Shown here piece by piece: positions 20,196 to 28,985 of a stretch of DNA of 35,958 nucleotides. Below the pieces are notes generated by a model that saw only the letters and a list, made by a program, of their open reading frames with translations, was not told the DNA's origin and searched no databases. A program made the translations under genes and the position numbers. The stretch spans positions 1-35,958 of IMG/VR virus record IMGVR_UViG_3300046170_000379; one strand, 5' to 3'. The first letter of the stretch is position 1. Each line of letters opens with the position of its first letter. Source of the DNA: a virus.

Positions 20196-20223
20196 TGTAA
20201 TTATTTATTAATTTTGATATAAT
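20194..20223 (+). promoter_or_regulatory. Promoter region of the zinc-ribbon/sigma operon
   Basis: GTGTAATTAT at 20194 overlaps the phoH stop. Further down, TGATATAAT (extended -10, TATAAT at 20218-20223) ends 6 nt before the ATG at 20230. The second box is the more likely start site. Confidence 0.55.
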
Positions 20224-20229
20224 TGTAAG

Positions 20230-20553
20230 ATGAATCACATTTTTTGTTTTAATTGTGGAGTTAAGATTGAATATAATTTTGCTAAACCTAATTTTTGCTC
20301 TAAATGCGGGGCTAGTTTTGGTGGAGAGCAACAATCTAAAGCGGCTGTGGAGGAGGCTCCCCGCCAAAATAAGGCGTCAGTAGTTTCAGACGACGAAACT
20401 GACGCAGAATCTGTACCTCAGCTGCGTAAACTGGATGTGGAGATTGAAAAAGCTAAAACTTTTACTATTGGTTCGTTAGCTGGGCAAAATACACCGCCTG
20501 ACTACAAGGGGAATGGATCTTATAATTTAGATGATTTCACTTCCAATCCTTAA
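20230..20553 (+). CDS. Zinc-ribbon protein
   Basis: 107 aa. Residues 6-28 form a zinc ribbon (CFNCG...CSKCG). The rest is acidic and disordered, with a conserved-looking end (GNGSYNLDDFTSNP). Its stop overlaps the sigma factor start by one base. By position it may assist late transcription, for example as a sigma partner or co-activator; this is inference only. Confidence 0.65.
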   Translation: MNHIFCFNCGVKIEYNFAKPNFCSKCGASFGGEQQSKAAVEEAPRQNKASVVSDDETDAESVPQLRKLDVEIEKAKTFTIGSLAGQNTPPDYKGNGSYNLDDFTSNP

Positions 20554-21230
20554 TGTCAGAAAAAAAGAAATATGAAGACTTCCAAGACCTCATAGATCGC
20601 GCAGTTAAGAAGCAGAAGTCGAGATGGCGTTTAGAAGCTATTAAGTGGTTTGACTTTGAGGATGTCGAACAGGTAGTAAAATCACACATTGCTCAGAAGT
20701 GGCACATGTGGGACCAGTCACGGCCATTGGAGCCGTGGCTTAGTCGTGTTATAACTAATAGGATGTGGAATCTTATAAGGAATCATTATGGTTCTTATAT
20801 AAAACCTTGCTCCACATGCATTCATGCGAGGGATGAGTCGTGTGCTAAAACATTGAGTGGTAATCAAGATATTTCGTGCAAAGATTATGCTAAGTGGTCG
20901 AAGAAGAAGAAGTTTGGTTTGGAGTTAAAAACTGCGTCAAGTTTAGATGATGCTGATCATGTTATAAATATTAAGTGTGATGCTTATTTTAATTATGATG
21001 CAGATGTGAGTAAGCTTAATGAAAAAATGCGTAAAAAACTTGGTGAAAAGCATTATGGAGCATATTATATGTTATATTTCGAGGATTGTTCAGAAGAAGA
21101 TGTAGCTAAGTATATGGGGTATAAATTGTCTGATACTAATCGTAAGATTGGCTACAGACAGGTAAAGAACCTTAAATGTAAATTTCAAAAAATTGCACTG
21201 AAGATTTTAAAAGAAGAAAGGGAAGAATGA
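20553..21230 (+). CDS. Phage RNA polymerase sigma factor (late sigma candidate)
   Basis: 225 aa. Residues 33-80 fit sigma region 2 (DFEDVEQVVKSHIAQKW, then PLEPWLSRVITNRMWNLIRN). Residues about 165-215 fit region 4 (YFEDCSEEDVAKYMGY, then a recognition helix ending RQVKNLKCKF). Between them is a Cys cluster (Cys86, 89, 97, 109) that could bind zinc, an insertion unusual for ECF sigma factors. By analogy with T4 gp55 it would direct host polymerase to the late genes; the recurrent GTGTAAT motifs are candidate targets. Overlaps both neighbours. Confidence 0.75.
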   Translation: MSEKKKYEDFQDLIDRAVKKQKSRWRLEAIKWFDFEDVEQVVKSHIAQKWHMWDQSRPLEPWLSRVITNRMWNLIRNHYGSYIKPCSTCIHARDESCAKTLSGNQDISCKDYAKWSKKKKFGLELKTASSLDDADHVINIKCDAYFNYDADVSKLNEKMRKKLGEKHYGAYYMLYFEDCSEEDVAKYMGYKLSDTNRKIGYRQVKNLKCKFQKIALKILKEEREE

Positions 21231-22279
21231 TGAATTTAACAGATGATCAAAAAGAGTATATAAAAAATAATGTGAACAAAGTCACAAATTTAAATGAACT
21301 CACCCAAAAATGTTTTAGAGATGATGATTTAGATGGTCGGACGAAGGAGGGTAGGGCTGTTCGTAAATATCTAATAGAGAATAATATTGATTATAAAACA
21401 ACACGCCGAAAACCCCAAGACAAAATTGAATTAAACGATTCTCAAAAAGAGTTTATTATGCAGCAAGCTCAGGAGGGAATGTCGTCGTTGGAGATTGCCA
21501 AGCTTATATTCCCAGAAAAAAGAGTAAAGCCACTAAGTAATGAGCAGAGAACGGTTCTTGCACATATCAACGAGATAAATCCAGACTTCGTACCGTCACA
21601 AGACTCCGCTGCTGTAAGTGATTACGTTCCACCGAAAAGTCAAAGCCGTGTAGTTAAGAAGATTAATGATTCTACAGGATTAGGTTTGGATGATAGTAAA
21701 TTAAATAGGCAAAAGCAAATCTGTATAGAAAAGCTCCAAATCAATCTATCCAATAGTAGATTTTTAAAAATCATCAATAATTATCTTAATAAGGGAGACA
21801 GGGAGTTATTCGAACAGGAATTCATTCGTTTGAGTTGGGATAAGCCCGATTTAACTGCAGACGAAATTAACTTATACCTGAACGTGTGCAAAGAGGTCAT
21901 TAACTTAGAAGTTGTTTCAGCTCACTTAAATAAGCTTAATGAGATGTTTGACGTTGCTGATGACCAGACCGAAATGACCGTGCGTCTTGCGGAGATTATA
22001 AAAGCTAAATCACAAGAATATCATCAATGTGAGACCCGAATTGAGAACTTAACAAAGAAGCTTCAAGGAGACCGGGCTGAACGCATGAAGAAGAACCAGA
22101 AGGACAACGCATCGTTTTTGGCCATCGTCCAGATGTTTCAAGAAGAGGAAGAGCGGAAAAATATGGTTCGCATGGCAGAAATGCAAAAAAAGCTAATTAA
22201 AGAAGAGGCTGAGCGGATGGAGGGTATGGCAGAGTGGAAGGCGAGAATATTAGGTATTAATCAAGACGATGCAATTTGA
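21227..22279 (+). CDS. Putative small terminase subunit or HTH regulator
   Basis: 350 aa. The N-terminal third has two similar units that each begin LTDDQKEYI or LNDSQKEFI and continue as helix-turn-helix-like segments. Residues about 150-260 are helical, and the last 100 form a charged coiled coil (EEEERKNMVRMAEMQKKLIK). DNA-binding front, coiled-coil core and location upstream of the large terminase fit a small terminase subunit, but it is longer than usual and no family match is certain. Confidence 0.45.
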   Translation: MMNLTDDQKEYIKNNVNKVTNLNELTQKCFRDDDLDGRTKEGRAVRKYLIENNIDYKTTRRKPQDKIELNDSQKEFIMQQAQEGMSSLEIAKLIFPEKRVKPLSNEQRTVLAHINEINPDFVPSQDSAAVSDYVPPKSQSRVVKKINDSTGLGLDDSKLNRQKQICIEKLQINLSNSRFLKIINNYLNKGDRELFEQEFIRLSWDKPDLTADEINLYLNVCKEVINLEVVSAHLNKLNEMFDVADDQTEMTVRLAEIIKAKSQEYHQCETRIENLTKKLQGDRAERMKKNQKDNASFLAIVQMFQEEEERKNMVRMAEMQKKLIKEEAERMEGMAEWKARILGINQDDAI

Positions 22280-23285
22280 ATGTAAAGAGTGTGGAAAGGC
22301 GTTTGATACGCAACGTGGTCTGCATATGCACATCAAGAAGCACGATATGCTGCTTGGTGACTACTATGTCAAACATTATCCACGTTTCGATAGACTGACT
22401 GAGAAACCTATCGAATTCAAAGACGCAAAGAGGTACTTCTCTACAGATTTCAACACAACCAGAAACATGAACCTCTGGTTTGAGAAAGCGCCTAAAGATG
22501 AAGTGAAAAAATATATTTTGGAGAAATTCAAAAAAAGAATAGAAAACAAGAACCTTAAACATGCTCCATCGAGCCTGTATTTGAAGACGGGCGACTGGCC
22601 TACGCTAGAAGTCATAAAAAAGCTGTTCGGCGGTTACAACGCATTCTGTGAGCAAGTAGGGGTAAGTCCTGCGTATGGAAAGAATGTATGTAAAGAATTT
22701 TTTGAAGATTACAGCGACGAAGAGGTCTGGATAGACACAAGAGAGAATAAACCTTTAAATTTTAAAAAATCTATTGTTTTTAAGCTAGATTTTGGTGATT
22801 ATACACTACCCCCAAAAAACTATACTCACACTCATGCAGAGAGGAAATCATTCCAAGATTTCGCTGCTACCGTGACAAATGGTTATGCTAGGTTTATTCG
22901 CGAGATAGAAAGATGTCAAAGTTTGGGGTGTTTCTTATTTATTGTTGTTGAGGCTGATTATAATAAAATTTATAAAACAAATAGTGCTGCTTATAAGAAA
23001 TTCAATATGGGATTTGTATTTAGCAGAATGAGATCCATTGAAGCACAATTTAGTGATTGTTGCCAATTTGTGTTTAGCGGATCTAGAGAAGGCAGTGAGG
23101 CGTTAATACCCAAGATCCTCTGCTGTGGCAAGAAGCTGTGGAATGTTGACTTGCAATATTTTTGGGAAAAAGAATTAGAAAAAAATGGCTTGGATAGAAG
23201 GCAATCAGAACCTTTACAGGAAGTTCAGAGAAGTAAACGAAGAGATACTTTCCAAAGAAGGTTACATCGAAGAAAGCGAGGCTAA
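22269..23285 (+). CDS. C2H2 zinc finger plus ERCC4-type nuclease
   Basis: 338 aa. A C2H2 finger at Cys5, Cys8, His21 and His25 starts the protein. An ERCC4/XPF-type nuclease core follows: IDTREN at 155-160, FGDYTL at about 175-180 and ERKSFQDF at 191-198. Enzymes with this core cut branched DNA or flaps; next to the terminase it may trim packaging substrates or resolve junctions. The C-terminal 34 codons overlap the terminase gene by 101 nt and read as an Arg-rich, shadow-like tail, so the true end may differ. Confidence 0.7.
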   Translation: MQFECKECGKAFDTQRGLHMHIKKHDMLLGDYYVKHYPRFDRLTEKPIEFKDAKRYFSTDFNTTRNMNLWFEKAPKDEVKKYILEKFKKRIENKNLKHAPSSLYLKTGDWPTLEVIKKLFGGYNAFCEQVGVSPAYGKNVCKEFFEDYSDEEVWIDTRENKPLNFKKSIVFKLDFGDYTLPPKNYTHTHAERKSFQDFAATVTNGYARFIREIERCQSLGCFLFIVVEADYNKIYKTNSAAYKKFNMGFVFSRMRSIEAQFSDCCQFVFSGSREGSEALIPKILCCGKKLWNVDLQYFWEKELEKNGLDRRQSEPLQEVQRSKRRDTFQRRLHRRKRG

Positions 23286-24390
23286 GCTGCTTTTATATAA
23301 GTTCCTTAGAGAGAATCCATCTTTTACATCTGAATTGTTTACAGGTGTAAAGTTGTTTCCGTTTCAGCATATGGCTATTAAGTCTATGATGGAAACTGAT
23401 TATTTTTTAGGGATATGGAGTCGAGGTATGAGTAAGTCATTCTCTACTGCTGTGTTCGCTATTCTCGACGCCATAATGAATCAAGGTGTACAGATTGGGA
23501 TTATATCGAAATCATTTCGTCAGTCCAAGATGATATTCAAAAAGATTGAGGATATTGCAAAAAGCCCCAAAGCTGAATTCTTGTCTCAATGTATCACAAG
23601 GACATCAAAAATGAATGATGAGTGGGTTATGGAGATAGGCACTAGCAGTATTAGAGCTTTACCTCTGGGAGACGGAGAAAAGTTGCGAGGCTTCCGATTC
23701 CAGAGAATGATCATAGATGAGCTTCTCCTGATGCCTGAAAAGATTTATAATGAGGTTATCATGCCATTCCTGTCTGTTGTTGAAAACCCTACAGAGAGGC
23801 AAGAGGTCTACGACCTTGAAACTAAGATGATCGAAGAGGGCGAAATGACGGAAGAAGAAAGAACCCGTTGGCCAAACAACAAAATTATTGGTTTATCATC
23901 GGCATCGTATAAATTTGAATATTTATATAAGTTATACCAACAATACGAATCATTAATAATTAACGAGAATAAACAAGATGGCGCTCATAGGGTTATTATG
24001 CATTTTAGTTATGATTGTGCGCCCCCACAACTATATGACCAAAATTTAATCAACCAATCTAAATCAACAATGAGTCAGTCTCAGTTTGATCGAGAGTTTG
24101 GAGCTGTGTTTACGGATGACAGCTCTGGATACTTCAAAGTCAGTAAAATGGCTGTATGTACTATTCCTGACGGGGAAGGGCAGTGTGTGGAAGTTATTGG
24201 TGAACCAAACTCTAAGTATATCCTCGCATTTGACCCTTCTTGGTCCGAGAGTGAAAGCTCAGACGATTTCGCTATACTTTTGATAAAGATCCACCCAGAG
24301 ACGAGGAAAGGCGTTGTAGTGCATAGCTACGCCGTTTCTGGGTCGAACCTTCAAACACATATTAGGTATATGGCTTACCTTGCTAACTAA
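23185..24390 (+). CDS. Terminase large subunit, ATPase and nuclease start (split)
   Basis: 401 aa. A terminase Walker A-like SRGMSKS is at residues 79-85, Walker B MIIDELL at about 181-187, the coupling motif GLSSAS follows, and the first nuclease Asp is in LAFDPSWSES. The protein ends at a TAA soon after YMAYLAN, before the rest of the nuclease domain. That remainder is encoded in the +1 frame by the next ORF. It powers DNA packaging through the portal. Confidence 0.85.
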   Translation: MAWIEGNQNLYRKFREVNEEILSKEGYIEESEAKLLLYKFLRENPSFTSELFTGVKLFPFQHMAIKSMMETDYFLGIWSRGMSKSFSTAVFAILDAIMNQGVQIGIISKSFRQSKMIFKKIEDIAKSPKAEFLSQCITRTSKMNDEWVMEIGTSSIRALPLGDGEKLRGFRFQRMIIDELLLMPEKIYNEVIMPFLSVVENPTERQEVYDLETKMIEEGEMTEEERTRWPNNKIIGLSSASYKFEYLYKLYQQYESLIINENKQDGAHRVIMHFSYDCAPPQLYDQNLINQSKSTMSQSQFDREFGAVFTDDSSGYFKVSKMAVCTIPDGEGQCVEVIGEPNSKYILAFDPSWSESESSDDFAILLIKIHPETRKGVVVHSYAVSGSNLQTHIRYMAYLAN

Positions 24391-25051
24391 CTTTAATATT
24401 GAAATGGTTGTAGGTGACTACAATGGAGGTGTCCAGTTTCTCAGTGCGTGTAAAGAAAGTGGTATATTTAAAAAATTAAATTTAAAAATAGATACAGTTG
24501 AGGCTGATTTAGATAACCCCAAAGACTATCCTAAAGGTATTAGACAGTTAAAGAAACTTATAGATAAACCATCAAGAAAATTTGTGTTTTTAAGAAAACC
24601 TAGTTCTACATGGATTCGTTTTGCTAATGAGAGTCTACAAGCGGCGTTTGACCACAAGAGGATTTACTTTGCTGGGGCAGCTATGGATGACAACTACAAT
24701 ATGCAAAGGAAAGCTAACATTCCTATTGAGAAGCTTAAGTTCTTCAGGAATCAAGATGCTGAAGAAAAGAATAAAGGGGCTAAGATGATTGATTTTGTAG
24801 AACACCAAAGAGATATGATGGATCTTATAAAAGTTCAATGCGCTTTGGTCCAAGTTACTACTTCCCCACAAGGCACACAAAGTTTTGATCTTCCACCTAA
24901 CCTTCGTAAGCAGAGAGGCGCTGACAAAGCCCGGAAAGACTCTTATTCTGCTTTAGTATTAGGCAACTGGGGTATGAATGTATACTTCGATATGTTAGAC
25001 GATCAGGGGTCTGATGTTACAGAAACATTTACCCCAATGTTTATTTCTTAA
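24380..25051 (+). CDS. Terminase large subunit, C-terminal nuclease part (split)
   Basis: 223 aa if started from TTG at 24380. It carries the second nuclease acid (MVVGDYNGGVQ) and the final DSYSALVLGNWG motif, so it completes the nuclease of the preceding ORF. The join would be natural (YMAYL-LTNFNIEMVVGD) if one base were skipped at CTT-G-CTA. It is either a +1 programmed frameshift, a separate polypeptide started at TTG, or a sequence error. No intron-sized insertion is present. Confidence 0.8.
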   Translation: MLTNFNIEMVVGDYNGGVQFLSACKESGIFKKLNLKIDTVEADLDNPKDYPKGIRQLKKLIDKPSRKFVFLRKPSSTWIRFANESLQAAFDHKRIYFAGAAMDDNYNMQRKANIPIEKLKFFRNQDAEEKNKGAKMIDFVEHQRDMMDLIKVQCALVQVTTSPQGTQSFDLPPNLRKQRGADKARKDSYSALVLGNWGMNVYFDMLDDQGSDVTETFTPMFIS

Positions 25052-25064
25052 CTTTTAAAAGTTA
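25049..25064. terminator. 16-bp perfect palindrome at the terminase stop
   Basis: TAACTTTTAAAAGTTA overlaps the stop codon and is followed, after 8 bases, by ACTTTTTG. It is AT-rich, so termination would be weak; it may instead be a binding site near the portal promoter. Confidence 0.35.
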
Positions 25065-25078
25065 GAAAGTAACTTTTT

Positions 25079-25090
25079 GTGTAATATAAT
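25079..25090 (+). promoter_or_regulatory. GTGTAATATAAT late promoter of the portal operon
   Basis: GTGTAATATAAT contains a perfect TATAAT that ends 6 nt before the ATG at 25097. It is the clearest example of the recurrent motif and drives the portal-to-capsid block. Confidence 0.6.
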
Positions 25091-25096
25091 AGTGCA

Positions 25097-27073
25097 ATGG
25101 CAAGGAAGTATACGAAACGATCAGATTACTGGAAGAAATTCAGTAAGAATAACAATTTGGAAGATTTAGCGATGAGCCAAGCTTCTGAAGAATCATATAC
25201 CCCAGAATTACTGGGTGAATCATTTTATACGTCAGACGCTTCATATAGAAGTGTATCTGTAGCGCGTAACAACACTAAAGCTTCTGGTAATTCAGCAAGG
25301 ATTAATCGTTCGGCAGTCAGGAACACTATCGACAGATTTTCTAGCATACGGAAGGGTATGCTTCCTTATGAGTATGCGTCTGATGGCGTAAACGTTCGTG
25401 AGGGTATTGAATTATGCCAAAAAGCTTATGCTAACGTTGCGGTTTTCAGAAACGCTGTAGACGTTATGTCTGAGTTCGCAAACACTGAAATTTACTTAGA
25501 GGGTGGGACTAAAAAGAGTCGAGAGTTCTTCCACCAGTTTTTTAAGAGGATTAATCTGCAAAATCTAAAAGATCAATATTTCCGTGAGTATTATCGTAGT
25601 GGTAATATCTTTATCTATAGATTTGACGGGGAATTCGAAGTTGAAGACTATGCTAGGCTTATGAATCAAGTTGGAGCTATTAACCCTTCAGCCAATAAGA
25701 TTCCAGTCAAGTATGTGCTTTTAAACCCTTTCGATATCGTATCTAAAAGGGCTACGACATTTAATGTTGGGGCATATGAAAAAGTCTTGTCTGAGTATGA
25801 GCTTTCCCGCTTGCAGAACCCATCTACAGAAGAAGATCAGTTAATTTATGATTCTTTAGACCCTGAGATGAAGAAACTCGTTAAAGATGGGTCATACTAC
25901 ACAGATGGAATTAAAATTGAATTAGACCCTAAGCGTCTTTGTTTTTCATTCTATAAGAAACAGGATTATGAGCCATTTGCAGTACCATTTGGATATCCAG
26001 TCTTAGAGGATATAAACGCCAAGCTTGAACTAAAGAAGATGGATCAAGCAATCACCCGTACTGTCGAGAATGTTATACTTCTTATCACTATGGGTTCTGA
26101 GCCTGAAAAAGGTGGCGTAAATGCTAATAATATTAATGCTATGCAGCACCTCTTTAAAAATGAGAGTGTTGGCCGGGTTCTAGTATCAGACTATACAACT
26201 AAAGCTAATTTTGTTATCCCAGACTTGAATAAAGTCCTTGGACCCGCAAAATATCAAATCTTAAATGATGATATCAAACAAGGTTTACAAAACATTGTCG
26301 TTGGGGATGAAAAATATAATTCAACACAAGTCAAAGCCCAAATATTCATTGACCGCCTTAAAGAAGCTAGAAGCTGTTTCTTAAATGATTTCCTGCAAAG
26401 AGAGATTAAAAGAATAGCTAATAGTCTTGGGTTTAAGTCTTATCCTACTGCGACGATGAAGGATATTGACATGCGCGATGAAACGCAACTTATGCGTGTT
26501 TCTACCCGTCTTATGGAGCTTGGCATTCTCACTCCTCAACAAGGCATGGAAATGTTCCATAATGGTCAGTTTCCAAATGCAGAAGATATCGCTCCAGCTC
26601 AAACTACATTTATAGAACAAAGAAAAGAAGGGTTTTATAATCCTATTGTCGGCGGCGTCCCAATGATTGAAGACGAAGCTCCTGAAAAGGCTAGCACCCC
26701 TGAATCTGCTGGTAGACCTCATGGGACCACCACAGTTGAGGACCAAAAATTGTCTAACGCAGAATATTCCAGAACAAACATCCAGACCACTATTTACGCT
26801 GTAGAAGCTTTTAATTCTATAGCTAGAGAAAGAGCTGAAGAGAAGTTTGGCGGGGAGTTAAATGAGCAACAAGAAGAGATGGTGACTAAACTATGTGAGT
26901 CAATTATTTGCGCTTCTGAGCGTGGAAATTGGACTCAAACCCTTGAAGCTTGTATAGATGATTTCGAACTTATTGAAGAATTAAATGTGATGAACGAAGT
27001 TTTAAGTGTATCTAATAAGCATAACTTAGAAGTTTATCCGTCAGCAATTTTATATCATAGTCATGAAAATTAA
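25097..27073 (+). CDS. Portal protein
   Basis: 658 aa. The region LKDQYFREYYRSGNIFIYRF, the later FLNDFLQREIKRIANSLGFK and DETQLMRVSTRLMELGILTP follow the layout of large myovirus portal proteins. It forms the dodecameric ring at the capsid vertex through which DNA is packaged and to which the neck binds. The location directly after the terminase and before the protease and capsid genes supports the call. The last 120 residues are an extra acidic extension. Confidence 0.85.
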   Translation: MARKYTKRSDYWKKFSKNNNLEDLAMSQASEESYTPELLGESFYTSDASYRSVSVARNNTKASGNSARINRSAVRNTIDRFSSIRKGMLPYEYASDGVNVREGIELCQKAYANVAVFRNAVDVMSEFANTEIYLEGGTKKSREFFHQFFKRINLQNLKDQYFREYYRSGNIFIYRFDGEFEVEDYARLMNQVGAINPSANKIPVKYVLLNPFDIVSKRATTFNVGAYEKVLSEYELSRLQNPSTEEDQLIYDSLDPEMKKLVKDGSYYTDGIKIELDPKRLCFSFYKKQDYEPFAVPFGYPVLEDINAKLELKKMDQAITRTVENVILLITMGSEPEKGGVNANNINAMQHLFKNESVGRVLVSDYTTKANFVIPDLNKVLGPAKYQILNDDIKQGLQNIVVGDEKYNSTQVKAQIFIDRLKEARSCFLNDFLQREIKRIANSLGFKSYPTATMKDIDMRDETQLMRVSTRLMELGILTPQQGMEMFHNGQFPNAEDIAPAQTTFIEQRKEGFYNPIVGGVPMIEDEAPEKASTPESAGRPHGTTTVEDQKLSNAEYSRTNIQTTIYAVEAFNSIARERAEEKFGGELNEQQEEMVTKLCESIICASERGNWTQTLEACIDDFELIEELNVMNEVLSVSNKHNLEVYPSAILYHSHEN

Positions 27074-27182
27074 TCCAGAAGACATTAAAGTACCTCTTGA
27101 AAAAACTGTCAGTTTTGAAAATGGGGAAGCAGAAGTATCCATTGCTAGTAAGTATAGCGGATCAGAAGCAGGGTTTGTATAA
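27063..27182 (+). CDS. Small protein, 39 aa, after portal
   Basis: ATG at 27063 overlaps the portal end by 11 nt. The product (MKINPEDIKVPLEKTVSFEN, ending SGSEAGFV) has a balanced composition and ends 7 nt before the next start. It accounts for this stretch better than the overlapping N-terminus of the longer +1 frame. Confidence 0.5.
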   Translation: MKINPEDIKVPLEKTVSFENGEAEVSIASKYSGSEAGFV

Positions 27183-27189
27183 ATCTTAT

Positions 27190-27504
27190 ATGAGCATGTG
27201 TGCATCAGACGATAAAGCTTTGACCGATACTGAAGGTATGGACTCAAAAGCTACCTACGCCGCTTGCGCCGTTAAATACGACAAGATGCGAGCCATGATG
27301 ATGGACGATACTAAAGGAGAACTCAGTGATAAACAAAAGAAGCTTCCACCTGCATTACAGAAGGCTATCCTTGATAAAATGAAGAAGGATGGTAAAATCA
27401 GTAAGGAAGACTCTGAAGCTGCTGAAAAGAAACTTTTATCAAAAGATGATGAAGAGGAGCCTGATCCAAAAGGTGAAAAACTGGAGGTTAAGGAGAAAAA
27501 GTAA
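27190..27504 (+). CDS. Hypothetical Lys/Asp/Glu-rich head-region protein, 104 aa
   Basis: The start is set at the ATG at 27190 (MSMCASDDKALTDTEGMDSK), just after the 39-aa gene. It contains ATYAACAVKYDKMRAMM, echoing the AAVCSSQF-type motif of the 476-991 protein, then a very charged tail. It ends 1 nt before the protease/scaffold start. It may be a core or internal head protein; this is inferred from position. Confidence 0.55.
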   Translation: MSMCASDDKALTDTEGMDSKATYAACAVKYDKMRAMMMDDTKGELSDKQKKLPPALQKAILDKMKKDGKISKEDSEAAEKKLLSKDDEEEPDPKGEKLEVKEKK

Positions 27505-27505
27505 G

Positions 27506-28966
27506 ATGCCTTATAAGTATACAACTACTTTTGAATCTGAAATTTTTGCTCATCAAATAGATGATGCGTTCGTATCTAAGGCTTCGTTAAATGAGCTTTC
27601 TTCCTTAGTCCCTAAAAATATTGACTTTGAGAAGAATGTAGACCTATTAGGGGTATCATTTAACGCTGCCGTTGTTAATGTATTTAATAGGAACGGTGAT
27701 GGTATTGATACCTCCACTGCTTTAAAGTATAACGATCAGTTTATACATAAGCCTACTAATATTGAGCATAATAAAGATAAGATTGTGGGCCATATTGTTA
27801 CTGCTGGTTTCAGCGATTATGGCTCTAACAAAATTTTATCGAACGAAGAATTAGAAAATAAAAAAGATCCGTTTAATATAGCATTGGGTGCTGTTGTCTA
27901 TAGATCCGCAAACAAGCAGTTTGCAGAACTTCTAGAAAAGTCAACTGACCCTGAAGACGAATCTTATTATAAAAAAATATCTGCAAGTTGGGAAGTAGGT
28001 TTCTCTAATTATGTTTTAGCGGTGGGAAGCGATAAGCTGAACGAAGCTGAAATAGTATCAGATCCTCATAAAATCAAAGAAATGAATGGTTTCTTAAAAG
28101 CTTATGGCGGTTCTGGTAAAACTGATAAGGGTGAACCTATTTATAGATTGATTACTGGAAAAATATATCCATTGGGTATAGGTTTTACTTCTAATCCAGC
28201 CGCAGATGTAAAAGGAATCTACAAAGATCAAGAAGATAGTGATCAAGATAAATTTTCACAAAAAGATAAAAAAACTGTAACAAAAGAAAATAACATAGCT
28301 ATGGATAACATTGTTAACGAACTTAAAGACATTCTTATCGAGAAAAAAATCGGTGAAGAAACTGTCGCTTCCATGACTCAAACTTTTTCAGACGCGATTC
28401 GTGAAAAGAACGAAGAGTTTTTGAAAGAGAAAGAGGCTCTTCAGAGCGAAAAGGAAGCTGTCAAAAAGGAGTATGAAGATCTTAAGGCTTCTGTCACTGA
28501 GCTTGAAACTAAGCTCACTGAAGCAAATGATCGGATCAACGTTTTTGAAAACGAGAAAAAAGCTGAAGAGGCTGTCGCTCGTTTCAATGTGCGTATGGAC
28601 GAACTTGATTCCAAGTTCGAACTTTCCGATGAAGACCGTCAGTTCCTTGCTGAAGAAGTGAAGTCTCTTAATGAGACTGAAGAAGTGTTTGCTTCTTACT
28701 CTGATAAACTTGAAGTGCTTTGGAAGCATAAGAGTAAAGCTAATAAAGAAGCTTTCGAGGCTGAGATTCAGGCTCGTATTGATGAGGAAGTCGCTAAACG
28801 TGTCGCTAATGCTTCGGAAGAAGTTGATGTCGAGCAAGCTCTCGACAACGCGCAACAGGTTGACGCCGACATTTCCAATAATAACGAAGCTGTTGCTTCT
28901 CAGGAAGAGAGCCTCGTTGATAAATTTAAAAAAGCGTTCTCCCGTGAGAACATAGAAATTTCTTAA
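27506..28966 (+). CDS. Prohead protease fused to scaffold
   Basis: 486 aa from MPYKYTTTFE. The N-terminal half looks like a prohead protease: His in NIEHNKDKIVGHIV and Ser in KISASWEVGFSNY are candidate catalytic residues, matching the H...S spacing of S78/U9-like proteases. Residues about 275-400 are a long coiled coil (KEALQSEKEAVKKEYEDLKA), as in scaffold core proteins, and the C-terminus is acidic with a short basic end. A fused protease-scaffold fits its place between portal and capsid. An upstream ATG at 27389 was rejected as it overlaps the previous gene. Confidence 0.7.
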   Translation: MPYKYTTTFESEIFAHQIDDAFVSKASLNELSSLVPKNIDFEKNVDLLGVSFNAAVVNVFNRNGDGIDTSTALKYNDQFIHKPTNIEHNKDKIVGHIVTAGFSDYGSNKILSNEELENKKDPFNIALGAVVYRSANKQFAELLEKSTDPEDESYYKKISASWEVGFSNYVLAVGSDKLNEAEIVSDPHKIKEMNGFLKAYGGSGKTDKGEPIYRLITGKIYPLGIGFTSNPAADVKGIYKDQEDSDQDKFSQKDKKTVTKENNIAMDNIVNELKDILIEKKIGEETVASMTQTFSDAIREKNEEFLKEKEALQSEKEAVKKEYEDLKASVTELETKLTEANDRINVFENEKKAEEAVARFNVRMDELDSKFELSDEDRQFLAEEVKSLNETEEVFASYSDKLEVLWKHKSKANKEAFEAEIQARIDEEVAKRVANASEEVDVEQALDNAQQVDADISNNNEAVASQEESLVDKFKKAFSRENIEIS

Positions 28967-28985
28967 CTTAAACTAAAATAATATT

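Noticed and set aside
27097-27189. Upstream start of the 27190 gene
   Set aside because: That stretch is better explained by the 39-aa gene at 27063-27182, which overlaps the portal end and has a sensible composition.
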